Positions 17,604 through 27,635 of a stretch of 64,000 nt of DNA are shown here, piece after piece (the first letter of the stretch is position 1; each line of letters opens with the position of its first letter). Origin of the DNA: Arthrobacter citreus (GTDB taxonomy: Bacteria; Actinomycetota; Actinomycetes; Actinomycetales; Micrococcaceae); the NCBI RefSeq assembly GCF_009192745.1, contig NZ_VTFV01000009.1, positions 57,966 through 121,965 on the forward strand, in the 5' to 3' direction. The notes beneath the pieces are model-generated. The model was not told the origin of the DNA. It saw nothing but the letters and a program-made list of their open reading frames with translations, and did not search any database. A program made the position numbers and the translations under genes.

Positions 17604-18668
17604 TTACCCAGCTTCGTCTGCCAGAGTCCAGATCTGTTTGAGTGGTAGCTCGCGTCGAACCCTTGCAGGGAGCGTAGCGTAGTGCTGCTGTAGCTGCGCG
17701 ACCACTTCGTCCGCGTCCCAAACGCGAATGGCGAAACGCTGGGAGTCCAGTAGTTTGCGTGCCGGCCGAGTGAGGCCTCCCCAGGCTACGAGCAGCCCCT
17801 GATCGGCACCATGAATCGATAGTGAACCGTGCAGCTGCGAAACCGTAGGCGAGTCGACGGGGGTGGCCTGGCTCTTCACTTGGACGATGATGCGGGGTGG
17901 TTCCAGTCCCAGGATGCCTTTTCCTGCCACGATGTCGATGCCATCATCTGTGCCTTCCCCGTGTTCCGTGCAGACGTATCCGGCGCTCCGCAGCAGATCC
18001 GCGATCAGCCCTTCCATCTTGTGCCCTGAGTATGCCTCGATCAGTCGGCTCGCGATCGAATCTGCGGCATACCTGGCCAGGTCGACGGGCGCGTCTGCGA
18101 CTTCCTCCTGGGCCTCCACCAGGGCGAGTCCCATTGGCGCCACTGGGGCGGCAATGCTGGAAATGGCTCCGAGCCGAGCACCGGGATCTGAGTTCCCGTT
18201 CATGCAGGACCGGAGACGCTGCTCGGCGTCGTTTCTTTGTATTTGGCAAACAGTGGAGAAGGCTCCCAGGGAGTACAGCAAGTCCTGCTTGACCCTGGAA
18301 CGGGCCAGGTCTGTGACCTTCCACGTCACTTTCCGAACGTGACGCCGCTGAGGGTCGGGTGTGTCGAGATAGCTGTACTCACCGTCAATGGTACCGATAG
18401 CTATTTCGGATGTCCTCTTGAGCGGCATCACAACCAGATCGTCGACGTCCATCCGGTTCCGCAGTGCCCAGAGCTGGGCGGCGAAGTTCCGTACCGCTCC
18501 AGTGCTGCGATCTGGAATTCCTGCGGCCACCTTGGCAACGACGGCTTCGCGTGTGGTGCAGTCCTCCAGAGACTCGACGTCACCAAAACCTGCACCGGTG
18601 TATCCATTTTCCAGAGCCCACTGCTCACGCTCGCCGGAGGCGCCTGCCCGAACCATCCAAGCCGTCAT
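17604..18668 (-). CDS. Mrr-type restriction endonuclease
   Basis: A 354-residue protein. The C-terminal half holds an Mrr_cat nuclease domain: KMEGLIADLLRSAGY helix, the GTDDGIDIVAG strand with catalytic Asp, and IIVQVKSQ giving the QxK motif. The N-terminal half starts MTAWMVRAGASGEREQWAL, a module often preceding Mrr nucleases in stand-alone restriction proteins. Such enzymes cut modified or foreign DNA. The ATG at 18668 follows GGGGGAA at good spacing; an upstream ATG at 18680 is the alternative. Divergent from the unknown protein and exonuclease-BRCT gene. Confidence 0.82.
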   Translation of the reverse strand: MTAWMVRAGASGEREQWALENGYTGAGFGDVESLEDCTTREAVVAKVAAGIPDRSTGAVRNFAAQLWALRNRMDVDDLVVMPLKRTSEIAIGTIDGEYSYLDTPDPQRRHVRKVTWKVTDLARSRVKQDLLYSLGAFSTVCQIQRNDAEQRLRSCMNGNSDPGARLGAISSIAAPVAPMGLALVEAQEEVADAPVDLARYAADSIASRLIEAYSGHKMEGLIADLLRSAGYVCTEHGEGTDDGIDIVAGKGILGLEPPRIIVQVKSQATPVDSPTVSQLHGSLSIHGADQGLLVAWGGLTRPARKLLDSQRFAIRVWDADEVVAQLQQHYATLPARVRRELPLKQIWTLADEAG

Positions 18669-18833
18669 TGATTCCCCCATAGGTACCTGTGACTGTGCAG
18701 TCTACGGGCTCCCTCCGCCCACCAGGAACGCTCCTTGCCGCTCACGGCACACAGCATGCTCAAGCAAAGGCGCAGTCCACCATATAATCGGCGAAGACCC
18801 GCAAAGGTGTGGACAAGATTTGGAGTGTTTTAA

Positions 18834-19556
18834 GTGGGGGAAAAGCAGCCATTCGGCATCGCTGTGCTGGACGTGTATCAGAACCAATGGGCTCTATGGC
18901 AGGTTTCAGTTGACAGTTTTTCAGGTCGCCTCAGAGCGTCCAAAACAAACGCGGTTGTAAGAGACCGTTTCAACCGAGCCGAGTTCGAGGCGCTGGTCGG
19001 AAACCGGCATTTACTCATGACCCCGCGTGCCGAAGTTTTTGTTCCCGAAGGGGCCGTCGACGGGCCTACACGTTTTAGCGGTGAAGATTTTGTCTCTATG
19101 AGCGAATCCTGGATCGATCACCTCGATGGTCTCTTTCGAACAGAGAATGAACGGCGTCTGGCCGAGAACAAGGCACAGGCAGAAGCTAAGAAATCCGGTC
19201 AGATCACGGGGCCCCTCAAGAAACTCTCACCGCTGCAGGACCCCGGCTGGCCTGGGGCCCCCGACACATCAGCCTGGTCTTCTGATCTTGGGTGTGAACT
19301 AGACGCGCGAGCGGAGGCCCTCCGGCTGGCCGATGGATGCGTACGCCTCTTGGATTATTGGCTTGATATTGAAGTAGCGCGAACTAAGAAAAATCGAACA
19401 TATTTCCATGGGGTCGGGGGGCCCGAAGTCCGGACTTGGCCATCACCAGCCCCAGAAGAAGACTCATCCGTTAATCAGCTTCCGGCGCAGCATACGGATA
19501 TTGGCTCCACCCCGAGTGGGAGGGAAGGGCATGACGCTCTCGTTCACAGCCATTGA
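18834..19556 (+). CDS. Protein of unknown function, defence-region
   Basis: A 240-residue protein starting at GTG 18834 with GGAG about nine bases upstream. I do not recognise a family. The first 110 residues look like a compact beta-rich domain (FGIAVLDVYQNQWALWQVSV), then a charged helix (RTENERRLAENKAQAEAKK) and a helical C terminus (LADGCVRLLDYWLDIEVART). No signal peptide or TM segment. It overlaps the exonuclease-BRCT gene by 26 bases, so the two are probably translated together. GC and codon use are less extreme than in flanking chromosomal genes. Confidence 0.6.
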   Translation: MGEKQPFGIAVLDVYQNQWALWQVSVDSFSGRLRASKTNAVVRDRFNRAEFEALVGNRHLLMTPRAEVFVPEGAVDGPTRFSGEDFVSMSESWIDHLDGLFRTENERRLAENKAQAEAKKSGQITGPLKKLSPLQDPGWPGAPDTSAWSSDLGCELDARAEALRLADGCVRLLDYWLDIEVARTKKNRTYFHGVGGPEVRTWPSPAPEEDSSVNQLPAQHTDIGSTPSGREGHDALVHSH

Positions 19557-20496
19557 TTTTGAGACAGCGAACCGTAGCCGTGGCTCCATCTGCTCGGTGG
19601 GACTGGCAAAGGTAGTCGATGGAAGAATCCTAGAAACCCGGTCCTGGATCATATCGCCGCCAGATGGTGGTGGGTTTGATGCGTTCAATTCCGCGCTCCA
19701 TGGAATCACAGCTGCGGACACCGTCGACGCGCCGGACTGGAACAGTTCCTTGTCAGAGATTCTGGACTTCATCGGTGACGATACTGTCCTGGCCCACAAT
19801 GCTGGGTTTGATATCGGTGCTCTGCGAGACGCGTGCGACTTCGCTGGCTTGGAATGGCCCGTACTGAACTACACGTGCACGTTGGTCTTGGCTAGGACCA
19901 TGTTGGATCTTCCGGTCTACAAGCTGCCCTGGGTCACTGAAGCCCTTGGCATCCCTCCTTTTGATCACCATGAGGCCGGGGCCGATGCTCAGGCCTGTGC
20001 TCTCGTTGCTATCGCGCTAGCGGAATCCCGTGGTTCCAATTCCGTGACTGACCTTCTTACTGCAGCTGGTGTCCGGCTTGGCCGGGTTGAAGGGATGTCG
20101 TGGTTGGGATCCCAAAAAGCCCGTCCGGTTTCTCAACGAACGCCCCGGGCGGCGCTGGTTCCTGGAGAGATCAACCCGGACGGACCAATGGCTGGAGAGG
20201 TTGTCTGTTTCACTGGGAGAATCTCGTGGTCCCGCGAGGACGCGCAAGAAATGGTTGTCCGCAACGGCGGCACTTGCAGCATGGGAAAGCCCACCAGAAA
20301 GACGACGATCCTCGTCACGGGAGATTACGACGAAAGCAGCTTGCGGCCCGGTATGACGTTCGGCAACAAACTAGCGAGAGCATTCGAGCTCGTCGAACAG
20401 GGCCAGAAACTTGAAATCATGACCGAGGACGACTTCCGACAGAAGCTTGACGTTCAGGAAGGACACCGCGATCTCCCCGTTCCGACCGGAGCCTGA
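19531..20496 (+). CDS. DnaQ-like 3'-5' exonuclease fused to a BRCT domain
   Basis: A 321-residue protein, ATG 19531 preceded by GGGAGGG. The N-terminal 180 residues form a DEDDh exonuclease: AIDFETA (Asp 9, Glu 11), HNAGFDIGAL (Asp), and HHEAGADAQA (His and Asp). The C-terminal 100 residues form a BRCT domain (GEVVCFTGRISWSREDAQEMV, NGGTCSMGKPTRKTTILVTGD), as in NAD-dependent DNA ligase. Similar exonuclease-BRCT proteins are related to the epsilon subunit of DNA polymerase III but work apart from the polymerase. Here it lies between restriction-like genes. Confidence 0.85.
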   Translation: MTLSFTAIDFETANRSRGSICSVGLAKVVDGRILETRSWIISPPDGGGFDAFNSALHGITAADTVDAPDWNSSLSEILDFIGDDTVLAHNAGFDIGALRDACDFAGLEWPVLNYTCTLVLARTMLDLPVYKLPWVTEALGIPPFDHHEAGADAQACALVAIALAESRGSNSVTDLLTAAGVRLGRVEGMSWLGSQKARPVSQRTPRAALVPGEINPDGPMAGEVVCFTGRISWSREDAQEMVVRNGGTCSMGKPTRKTTILVTGDYDESSLRPGMTFGNKLARAFELVEQGQKLEIMTEDDFRQKLDVQEGHRDLPVPTGA

Positions 20497-20612
20497 CAGG
20501 GCTTCCCTAGCCTACCCAGAATGCATGCGAATGCTTTTTAGAGCCCTTCGCTCGAATCGCGGGTAGCCGTTTGTTGCATCCCTGACGGATGCGGTCCCTC
20601 CACGCGCCGGAC

Positions 20613-22256
20613 TTAGGCAGTTCGTTCTACCCACTGCACAGATAGATCCACGTTCCACAGTTCGAATTCCTCGGCCAAATTCACTAACCGCATCCGGCTG
20701 AACGCATAAAGTGTTTCTGCGTTAATCTCCCGGTCTCTACACATCACCAACACGACCTTCCGCGGCCGATCAGGAACCCAGGAGGGGTCGCCGCCGGCGA
20801 TTTCCACGCGTGTCCGCAGGGCTTCCCTGGCAGATACATCTTGAAGAAGGGTCTGTGTCGACACCGCCGCCTGCGCGAGGAGGTGGCTTAACGGCGAGCT
20901 TCTGTCCACATTCTTGACATGAATAAAAACCTGGTCCCTAGTCAGTACGTCGCAAGCTTCAAAGCCGTCCCGGTTAGATTCACACTTGATCAACTTGGCG
21001 TCGAGATTCACGCCCCCCAGTGTTTTAGCTATTTCATCGTTGTAATCGGCTTCATGGCCTGCCGCCCACGCTGGTAAGGACTGCAGAGGGGAATCCCGAT
21101 CGAAAATCAAACGGGTCCTTTCGGTCAGTCGGTCGTTCAACTGACGATCCAGTTCGTACCAGCGCCCATCGTGGAGGCAGTATCGTCCGCCATCTCCGGG
21201 CAAGGACGTCTCGAAAACAATCCACCGTTTTGCCGGCAGCAGGGGACTGGCGGCCTCGTCATCGTCAGAGAAAGCCTGCACTTTCATGGAATCAAGGCGC
21301 TCGACACGACGTCCAGGTGGCAGTTCGACGAGCGGCTCGAGAAGAGTTTGAAGGCTGGGCTCGCGCTCGTCATCATTGTTAAATCCCCTCGGGGCGCCCG
21401 TTATGCGGAAATGGCTGATCGGCACTGCAGCGTCAGCGCTTTCCGTTGGCCACGATAGACCGAGATCGTCTTGCCCGGCAGTGCCGAGCGCTGAATCCAA
21501 GCTTTGCTGAAGGAGCTTCCAGCGCGTATCAGCCTTCTTCACAGCTTGGAGTTGCTCGATTTCGCTAAGACGTGAATGTGGGTCCAGAAGCAATAGGGAC
21601 TCCAGGGTATCCAGGTCTTTTAGCAGCAGCTTTGGATCCCGAGCCAGAGGCAGCTTAATGGCGTCAGCGCCTCTGATTTCTATGGTCTTATCTCCGCGGA
21701 CGCTGCGAGCGTGCATGCCTTCCAGATCAGCTGGGGCGACTACTCGCGAAATCAAGTCGGCTATGCCTCCGACCCCATACGCAGCGAGATCATCGCCGCC
21801 TGGAATGGATGTACGGGCGACTAGAGCGCGCTGATCCAAGCGAGAATGAGTAACCGACTTGAGGTGATCAGGATCTGCCTGCCGAACAGCGATCTTCCGG
21901 CCTAGCCCACTAATGATCCGAGACTGTTCCAATGCGTGCAGTCCCATACCAAAGGAGAGTGCCCAAGTATTCTTTGATGCGTCCTTCGCCGGGAGTAGTA
22001 GTAGGGCGGCAGCAGTAGACTGCCCAATGGTTGCCAAAGCGGGGTCGTCGATCCACTCGCCTAAGGGCACCGACCAGTTGGTGCGCTCCTTAGGAATACT
22101 GCCTTTAAGTAGCACGCCATCCCGCCCAGCAACAGAAACGTCACTGATGTTAAAGTCTTCTTTGGAGCGATAAGACTCGCGGATCTGTCGATTGACGTTG
22201 AGGCGTCCCTCCAACATGTAAACGGTCACTGCAAACAGCTCGGCATTTCTGATCAC
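20613..22256 (-). CDS. TIGR04141 (DUF6119-like) sporadically distributed protein
   Basis: A 547-residue protein. The start is GTG 22256, with GGAGGAG seven bases upstream; another GTG directly before it is also possible. It begins with a beta strand and hydrophobic segment (ELFAVTVYML) and has a long mixed alpha/beta body, with ending strands VVLVMCRDREINAETL and a C-terminal VNLAEEFELWNVDLS. This resembles the TIGR04141 family, a group of unknown function found irregularly across genomes and often near restriction or helicase genes. It lacks obvious catalytic motifs. It is the last gene of the reverse-strand series, after a 428-base gap. Confidence 0.6.
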   Translation of the reverse strand: MIRNAELFAVTVYMLEGRLNVNRQIRESYRSKEDFNISDVSVAGRDGVLLKGSIPKERTNWSVPLGEWIDDPALATIGQSTAAALLLLPAKDASKNTWALSFGMGLHALEQSRIISGLGRKIAVRQADPDHLKSVTHSRLDQRALVARTSIPGGDDLAAYGVGGIADLISRVVAPADLEGMHARSVRGDKTIEIRGADAIKLPLARDPKLLLKDLDTLESLLLLDPHSRLSEIEQLQAVKKADTRWKLLQQSLDSALGTAGQDDLGLSWPTESADAAVPISHFRITGAPRGFNNDDEREPSLQTLLEPLVELPPGRRVERLDSMKVQAFSDDDEAASPLLPAKRWIVFETSLPGDGGRYCLHDGRWYELDRQLNDRLTERTRLIFDRDSPLQSLPAWAAGHEADYNDEIAKTLGGVNLDAKLIKCESNRDGFEACDVLTRDQVFIHVKNVDRSSPLSHLLAQAAVSTQTLLQDVSAREALRTRVEIAGGDPSWVPDRPRKVVLVMCRDREINAETLYAFSRMRLVNLAEEFELWNVDLSVQWVERTA

Positions 22257-22684
22257 CACTAAACTCCTCCAATGTGAATATGAAATACCGCACTCTTGTG
22301 GATAACGCAGGAAGTCTACGTCACTGTCCAGCGGTCTCGACTTTGGTCCCCGGGGTCGCTGATCCTGCCGCTCGCGGAAGACAACCCCGTCCGGTTCGAC
22401 GTCCGATGGGCCCATACCATCTTGAAGAATGTGTGCTCTGCCACAACCATGAATACTTCCCAACTGACGAAGCAGACGACCCATCAGTTGGCGGGTGCCA
22501 AGTTCGTACGACGTCGTCGAATTGATTCTCCGAAATGGATATCTGCCCAACCGCGCGCAGAACGAGGGGCCGCCGGTCGATGGTTGACGTGACTGCGTCC
22601 TTGTCACCTTCGCCCGCCTGCCCCAAAGAATGTTTGTGTCCTTCAGAACACATATACATAAAACCCACAGGTTCAGTTGAAGAG
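22257..22684. other. Intergenic gap inside the defence-like series
   Basis: 428 bases between the helicase stop and the TIGR04141 start. An antisense reading frame of about 130 codons exists but has no family-like sequence or ribosome site. The gap is lower in GC than the helicase gene. It probably holds the promoter of the TIGR04141 gene near 22260-22330; no clear -10/-35 pair or palindrome was found. Confidence 0.4.
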
Positions 22685-25600
22685 CTATTGCGCCACAGCA
22701 CTAGCCTCGACATAAACATCCGCAGGCATCGCCCGCTGCAACTTCCACACGATGCCGACCGGTTTGGACCCGGAATGCGACATGTAGTCCAACTGCCCGA
22801 GGCAGGTGTACGGCATCGTCATCCCGTTCTCATCCCGCTGCCGAGGCCGGGTGAAGAGCAAAACCTTCGAGCCCAGAGACTTGTGGTTGATGTACCGCTG
22901 GCCGGTCACGCTCTCCGGCGACGTCGCGTTCTGTGATTCCCAGTGGAACACCTCCGGACTCATCGCATAGTCCTTGTACATGATGGACGCCGCGCGTTCC
23001 TTTTCGTCCTTCTCCAGCGTCACGAAGAACGCATCGGTCTTCGTTTCCTCGCACCAGGCAACGCCTTCCCGGTGGCTCGTCTTACCACCCAGCCCGAAGT
23101 ACCCCAGGGCAGCAAGGACTTCCTCCCGACGGTAGGTAGCGTGCGAATACAACGGGACCTGCTGCAACCCCAGGCCGAGCCCCTTCGGCGCGTAGCCGGA
23201 ACGCTGAACGCCCAGCGCTGCGAGCTGCCGTATCTCCGCACAGACCAACGGATAGCTGCGCAGGAACTGGAGTCCGGCGTCGTACGATGTGTGCCCTCCC
23301 CCGTTGGGCCAGAGCGCAAAGAAGAGCATCCGGGCCAGGATCTGCTCCCTGTCGCTGAGCTCCGCATAGCGGGGTGCATCCTCCGAGACCAGTTTCGTGT
23401 AGGTCTCCGCCCGTTCCGGATCATCGATGCAGAGCATCGCCGTCATCCTGCGCAGCAGGTCCTCTTCCAGCTCTGAAGTCTCGTTCAGCTGGGAGGCCAG
23501 TACGACGTCGTGCGCTTGGCTGAGATCCACCAGGCCGGCTTCACGGATGAGCGAGGTCCAGGAATCCCCGGTTTTGCGGTACACGTCGGGCAGGTCCCGC
23601 CCGGACTCCCGGAGATAATCCTCCAGCAGGTACTCCCCGTAGGACCGGACCTCCGCCACCAGCTGCTTCCGGTTGACGCGGAGCTGTTCCCGGATGTTGT
23701 TCAGCACGGTCTGCTGCGCCACCCGGTCCAGGATGATCTGCGAACCGGAGGGCAGGTACGGGAACCCGTCCTCCACGGCCTTCTCCAGTGCCTTGCGCCG
23801 GAGGCCGGTGAGGGCCTTCAGCTTGGCATCGAACCGGAACTCCCGGCGCTGCTGGCCGATGTAGTCCAGCACGGTGAGAACTGACTTCTCCTTGGCCCGG
23901 CGCAGGCCGCGGCCCAGCTGCTGGATGAAGACAGTCGCGCTCTGTGTGGGCCGCAGCAGCATAATGGTGTCGATCTCCGGCAGGTCGAGCCCTTCGTTGA
24001 AGAGGTCGACGGCGAAGAGGCAGTTCAGCTCCCGGTCCCGGAGCTTGCGCAGGGCTGCCGCGCGATCCGCCTCGGGCGTCTCTCCGGAGACTGCCTGTGA
24101 GGCGATGCCGGCACGGTTGAAGACCTCGGCCATGTAGTACGCGTGCTGCACCGAGACGCAGAACCCGAGCGCGCGCATGTCGCTGGTGCTCGTGACCTTG
24201 TCCCGGAGTTCAGCGATGACCTTGGCGGCGCGGGCGTCATTGCCGGTGTAGAGGGCGTCCAGCTGGGTGATGTCGTAGTTTCCGCGCTTCCATTCCACCT
24301 GGCTGAGGTCGACGTCGTCCGCTACACCGAAGTAGTGGAACGGGACGAGGAGATCGGCGTCGAGGGCGTCCCACAGCCTGAGCTCACCGGCGATCCGTCC
24401 GCCGAAGAACTGATCGGCTACGTTGACTCCGTCGCCGCGTTCGGGTGTGGCAGTCAGTCCAAGGAGTTCCTGCGGCTGAAGGTGGTCCAGCAGCCGGCGG
24501 TACGTGGGAGCTTCGGCGTGGTGGAACTCATCGAAGACGACGACGTCGAACTGAGTCGGGTCGAGCTTGTCCAGTCCCAGCGCGGCGAGTGACTGCACAC
24601 TGGCGAAGACCTGCTTCCACTGTGACGGTTTGTGGTCGCCAACGTAGAGCTCACCGAACGACCCGCGTTGCATGACGTCCCGGTAGGTGCGCAGCGACTG
24701 CTTAAGGATCTCTTGCCGGTGGGCGACGAACAGCAGCGACAGTTCGCGTCCCGCCACCCCGCAGAGCCGCTTGTAATCCAGGGCGGCGATGACGGTCTTG
24801 CCTGTTCCCGTGGCGGCCACCAGCAGGTTCCGGTGCTGGTCGTCGACCATTCGGGCGGCGTCGAGGTTCTCCAGCATTTCCTGCTGATGCAGGTAAGGCT
24901 GGATCTCCAGTCCCGTGGTGCTGTCTGGGCGGGCGGTCTGGCGGCCGCCGTTGCGAGCCAGCGCGGCGTCGAGGCGGTCGCCGTCGACCTCTGGATCGTA
25001 GGGCTGGAAGGCCGGCTGCTCCCAGTAGCTGTCGAAAGTGATCTCGAATTTGCGGAGCAGATCCGGTGTGCCGACGGAGGAGAGCTTCACGTTCCATTCG
25101 AGCCCGTCCAGCATTGCGGGAGCACTCAGGTTTGAGCTGCCAACATAGGCCGTGTCGAATCCGGTGTTCCGGCGGAACAGCCAGGCCTTGGCATGGAGGC
25201 GGGTGGCGTGTGTTTCGTAGTTGATCCGGACTTCGGCGCCGTACTTAAGGACCAGCTCATCGATCGCGCGCCGTTCTGTGGCCCCCATGTAGGTGCTGGT
25301 GATGACCCTGATGGGGATGCCTCGGTCACGGGCATCTTCGAGGGCCGGTTCGAGGAGCCGCAGACCCGTCCAGCGGATGAATGCGCACAGCAGGTCGACG
25401 CTGTTGGCGGAACCCATTTCGGCGCGCAGTTCTGCGGCTAGATTGGGGTCGTCCTTGCCGTTGGTGAGCAGCGCTGGCTTGCGCAGTGGCGTGGAGGGTC
25501 GTCTGAGCTCGCGGCGTCTCAGGGAATCCGGTGGGAAGAGAGACAGGAGTTGGGTGGGGCCTGGTTCTACAAGGTCTGCGGAAATGCCCGCGAGAATCGT

Positions 25601-25822
25601 ATTGGCAAGCGCCACCCGGTCCTCCGGGTTAGCTTTTGCGAGCACTTCCCGTGCGCGGCCTGCTATGTGTGCCGCCAGAAGTTCCGGTGACTCCTCGTCG
25701 GAGACCTGGCCGAATGATGCGCGGAGTCCAGGAGCCATGCCCAGAAGATCCTGCAGCTCTCGTGTGCGCAGCGCCTCATAAAGACCGTGGTCCAGGTCTC
25801 GGTTTCCCCCAGGAATATTCAC
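22685..25822 (-). CDS. PLD nuclease-like domain / SF2 helicase / DUF3427 fusion
   Basis: A 1045-residue protein. A phospholipase D-like domain (about 120-290) has the HxK motif in RLHAKAW (His 210, Lys 212) and YVGSSNLS. A superfamily 2 helicase follows: ATGTGKT (about 337-343), VVVFDEFHHAE (about 431) and LGLTATPERGD (about 455), with the second RecA domain showing QQLGRGLRRAKEK. The last 250 residues match DUF3427 (SYDAGLQFLRSYP, GLQQVPLYSHATYRREEVLAALG). This domain order recurs in bacterial defence neighbourhoods; the likely role is ATP-driven recognition and cutting of foreign DNA. High GC, unlike the neighbouring GIY-YIG gene. Confidence 0.85.
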   Translation of the reverse strand: MNIPGGNRDLDHGLYEALRTRELQDLLGMAPGLRASFGQVSDEESPELLAAHIAGRAREVLAKANPEDRVALANTILAGISADLVEPGPTQLLSLFPPDSLRRRELRRPSTPLRKPALLTNGKDDPNLAAELRAEMGSANSVDLLCAFIRWTGLRLLEPALEDARDRGIPIRVITSTYMGATERRAIDELVLKYGAEVRINYETHATRLHAKAWLFRRNTGFDTAYVGSSNLSAPAMLDGLEWNVKLSSVGTPDLLRKFEITFDSYWEQPAFQPYDPEVDGDRLDAALARNGGRQTARPDSTTGLEIQPYLHQQEMLENLDAARMVDDQHRNLLVAATGTGKTVIAALDYKRLCGVAGRELSLLFVAHRQEILKQSLRTYRDVMQRGSFGELYVGDHKPSQWKQVFASVQSLAALGLDKLDPTQFDVVVFDEFHHAEAPTYRRLLDHLQPQELLGLTATPERGDGVNVADQFFGGRIAGELRLWDALDADLLVPFHYFGVADDVDLSQVEWKRGNYDITQLDALYTGNDARAAKVIAELRDKVTSTSDMRALGFCVSVQHAYYMAEVFNRAGIASQAVSGETPEADRAAALRKLRDRELNCLFAVDLFNEGLDLPEIDTIMLLRPTQSATVFIQQLGRGLRRAKEKSVLTVLDYIGQQRREFRFDAKLKALTGLRRKALEKAVEDGFPYLPSGSQIILDRVAQQTVLNNIREQLRVNRKQLVAEVRSYGEYLLEDYLRESGRDLPDVYRKTGDSWTSLIREAGLVDLSQAHDVVLASQLNETSELEEDLLRRMTAMLCIDDPERAETYTKLVSEDAPRYAELSDREQILARMLFFALWPNGGGHTSYDAGLQFLRSYPLVCAEIRQLAALGVQRSGYAPKGLGLGLQQVPLYSHATYRREEVLAALGYFGLGGKTSHREGVAWCEETKTDAFFVTLEKDEKERAASIMYKDYAMSPEVFHWESQNATSPESVTGQRYINHKSLGSKVLLFTRPRQRDENGMTMPYTCLGQLDYMSHSGSKPVGIVWKLQRAMPADVYVEASAVAQ

Positions 25823-25901
25823 CTCTTTAGGCTACCTGCGGAACACCACAGACTGCTGCCTTACTGCACCGCGCGCAAAGAAACCGTCACCCCGGCGTCC
25901 T

Positions 25902-27635
25902 TCAAGCGGAATCCGTGTGGAAGTAATACCTAAGGTACTCACGCAGGGCGGGGTCACAGACATACACGTAGGTGCCTAAGATTCCACGGGTGAGGAGCAC
26001 CGCGTAGATGTTTCTCACGTAGTGAAGGATGTCCTCATCGTCGTAGGTGATGCCCCGCTTGGAATTGTTCTCACGTCCCTTTACATCGAAGTACTTGGCG
26101 CGATCAAAAACAGTCCTACCACTAGTGGGGTCGTACCGGAGGTCCTCCCCTATGATTACGCCCGCATAGTTTAAGTCATACCCCTGAACGGTATGAATTG
26201 ACCCAACCTCGTTCTCAGAACCGGGGCGATTGATCCAATCTCTCTGAGTAGAGTTCCAGCGAAGTTTCTCGCCGTCCATTTCGATATCGAACGCAGCCTT
26301 GTCAGTTTTACTTCGCCATGGCCACGCATAGCCTGCGACCATACGAGACAAGCCGTACTCGCTGTCTCTCCGAAGTATTTCACGCTTCATTGTTCCCAGA
26401 TCGGTGAAGAAACGCAGATCGTAACCATCGAAACGTTCCGCAGACTGTGGTGGTGCGCTGCTTAGGATCGCTCGTACATAGCCAACGTAATCCTGGTCCG
26501 CAGATATCCTCATTTGCGAACGCAAACGGTATATGCGGCCGTTGGCTGACGCTTCCTCTAGAAGAGATGTGGTCAAGGCTGCGGGAAGATCCGCTGGCCG
26601 TACGGTCTGTCCGGCATCTAGCATGAGGATATTGGTTTTACTCTGCTGTCGAATCCAGTCCAGCTGTGTGAGGTTAGGATCATCCCTGCCGAAGAGGTTT
26701 TCATTGATTTCCGCAAACTTCTTGTTGAGACTGCCGGAAGCCTGGTTTGCTCGTTGATTCAGGCGGTGGGCCTCATCAACAATAAGCAAATCGAAACGCT
26801 CCTTGCTTTCACCGACCTGGAACGGTGTGAGTACAAGATTCTTGTGGAGTCCAGGAGTCAGAGCGAACACTCTTGCAATGGAGTCACGTAGTGATTGCTG
26901 AGGTACGACCAGCCCGATCCTCAGGGAGTTCAGCAGCTCGGCATGGCCCGCGGTGAAGAAATCACTGAAAATGGAATCATGGTCGAGCGGATCCTTCGGG
27001 TCATGGCCTGCTATGTCCTTCAGTAACTTTATGAGATAGATCGCTACGACCGTTTTTCCCGTTCCAGGAAGACCTTGGACTACGACGGTATTGGATCGGC
27101 TCTGTTCAAGGTCTTCGAAGAGTCCTTCCAAGATATCTTCGACGGCCAGCGCCTGATCATGGTTGAGCGCCTTGAACGGAGACAGCTTGAACAGATCGCT
27201 GTTGATTATTTCGGGGAGGGTGCGTTGAAAAAGATGCTCCTGCGACCGCAGCATTTCAAACACACGATCGAATGTGTCCTTGTAAGTGGCTCGGTTGTAG
27301 TAGTCAGCATCGGTGATGCCGGCGTTGTGATTAAGCACTTTTAGCCGGCCCTCACCCGAGAACATTCGGATCAGAAACGATTCTAGGTCCAGGCACGCGG
27401 ACTTGTTGAAAGTCGAATCCAGGACGACACGCGCCCACTTCAGCCTTCGCTTATCCGTGGAGGCGAGATGTTGCCGCATCCGACCCTCCGCATTGAGCGA
27501 TTCCCCCACGTACACTTCGGTGTCGTTGTTCATTACATATACAACGGGCCAGTTTCGGTGGAGGGGGTCTGCTTCTCCCCACGCTCGCACTTCTTCAGAT
27601 TCGAGAGGGAACCGTTCCAGCCTAAAGCCGGTCAT
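25902..27635 (-). CDS. GIY-YIG nuclease domain fused to DUF2075 (Schlafen-like) ATPase
   Basis: A 577-residue protein. The N terminus has a GIY-YIG nuclease fold: VVYVMNNDTEVYVGES (about 30-46), followed by an Arg in GRMRQH and a Glu in CLDLESFL. The remainder is a DUF2075/Schlafen-type helicase-like ATPase with Walker A QGLPGTGKTVVAIYL (about 188), Walker B DLLIVDEAHRLNQ and a late VGSIHTVQGYDLNYAGVI motif. The ATG at 27635 overlaps the MazG gene by 14 bases; GTG codons just upstream are alternatives. Codons are AT-richer than flanking genes, a sign of transfer. Confidence 0.82.
   Translation of the reverse strand: MTGFRLERFPLESEEVRAWGEADPLHRNWPVVYVMNNDTEVYVGESLNAEGRMRQHLASTDKRRLKWARVVLDSTFNKSACLDLESFLIRMFSGEGRLKVLNHNAGITDADYYNRATYKDTFDRVFEMLRSQEHLFQRTLPEIINSDLFKLSPFKALNHDQALAVEDILEGLFEDLEQSRSNTVVVQGLPGTGKTVVAIYLIKLLKDIAGHDPKDPLDHDSIFSDFFTAGHAELLNSLRIGLVVPQQSLRDSIARVFALTPGLHKNLVLTPFQVGESKERFDLLIVDEAHRLNQRANQASGSLNKKFAEINENLFGRDDPNLTQLDWIRQQSKTNILMLDAGQTVRPADLPAALTTSLLEEASANGRIYRLRSQMRISADQDYVGYVRAILSSAPPQSAERFDGYDLRFFTDLGTMKREILRRDSEYGLSRMVAGYAWPWRSKTDKAAFDIEMDGEKLRWNSTQRDWINRPGSENEVGSIHTVQGYDLNYAGVIIGEDLRYDPTSGRTVFDRAKYFDVKGRENNSKRGITYDDEDILHYVRNIYAVLLTRGILGTYVYVCDPALREYLRYYFHTDSA

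Noticed and set aside
22321..22719. Reverse 132-codon frame in the gap before the TIGR04141 gene
   Set aside because: Overlaps the helicase end, no Shine-Dalgarno, composition not protein-like.
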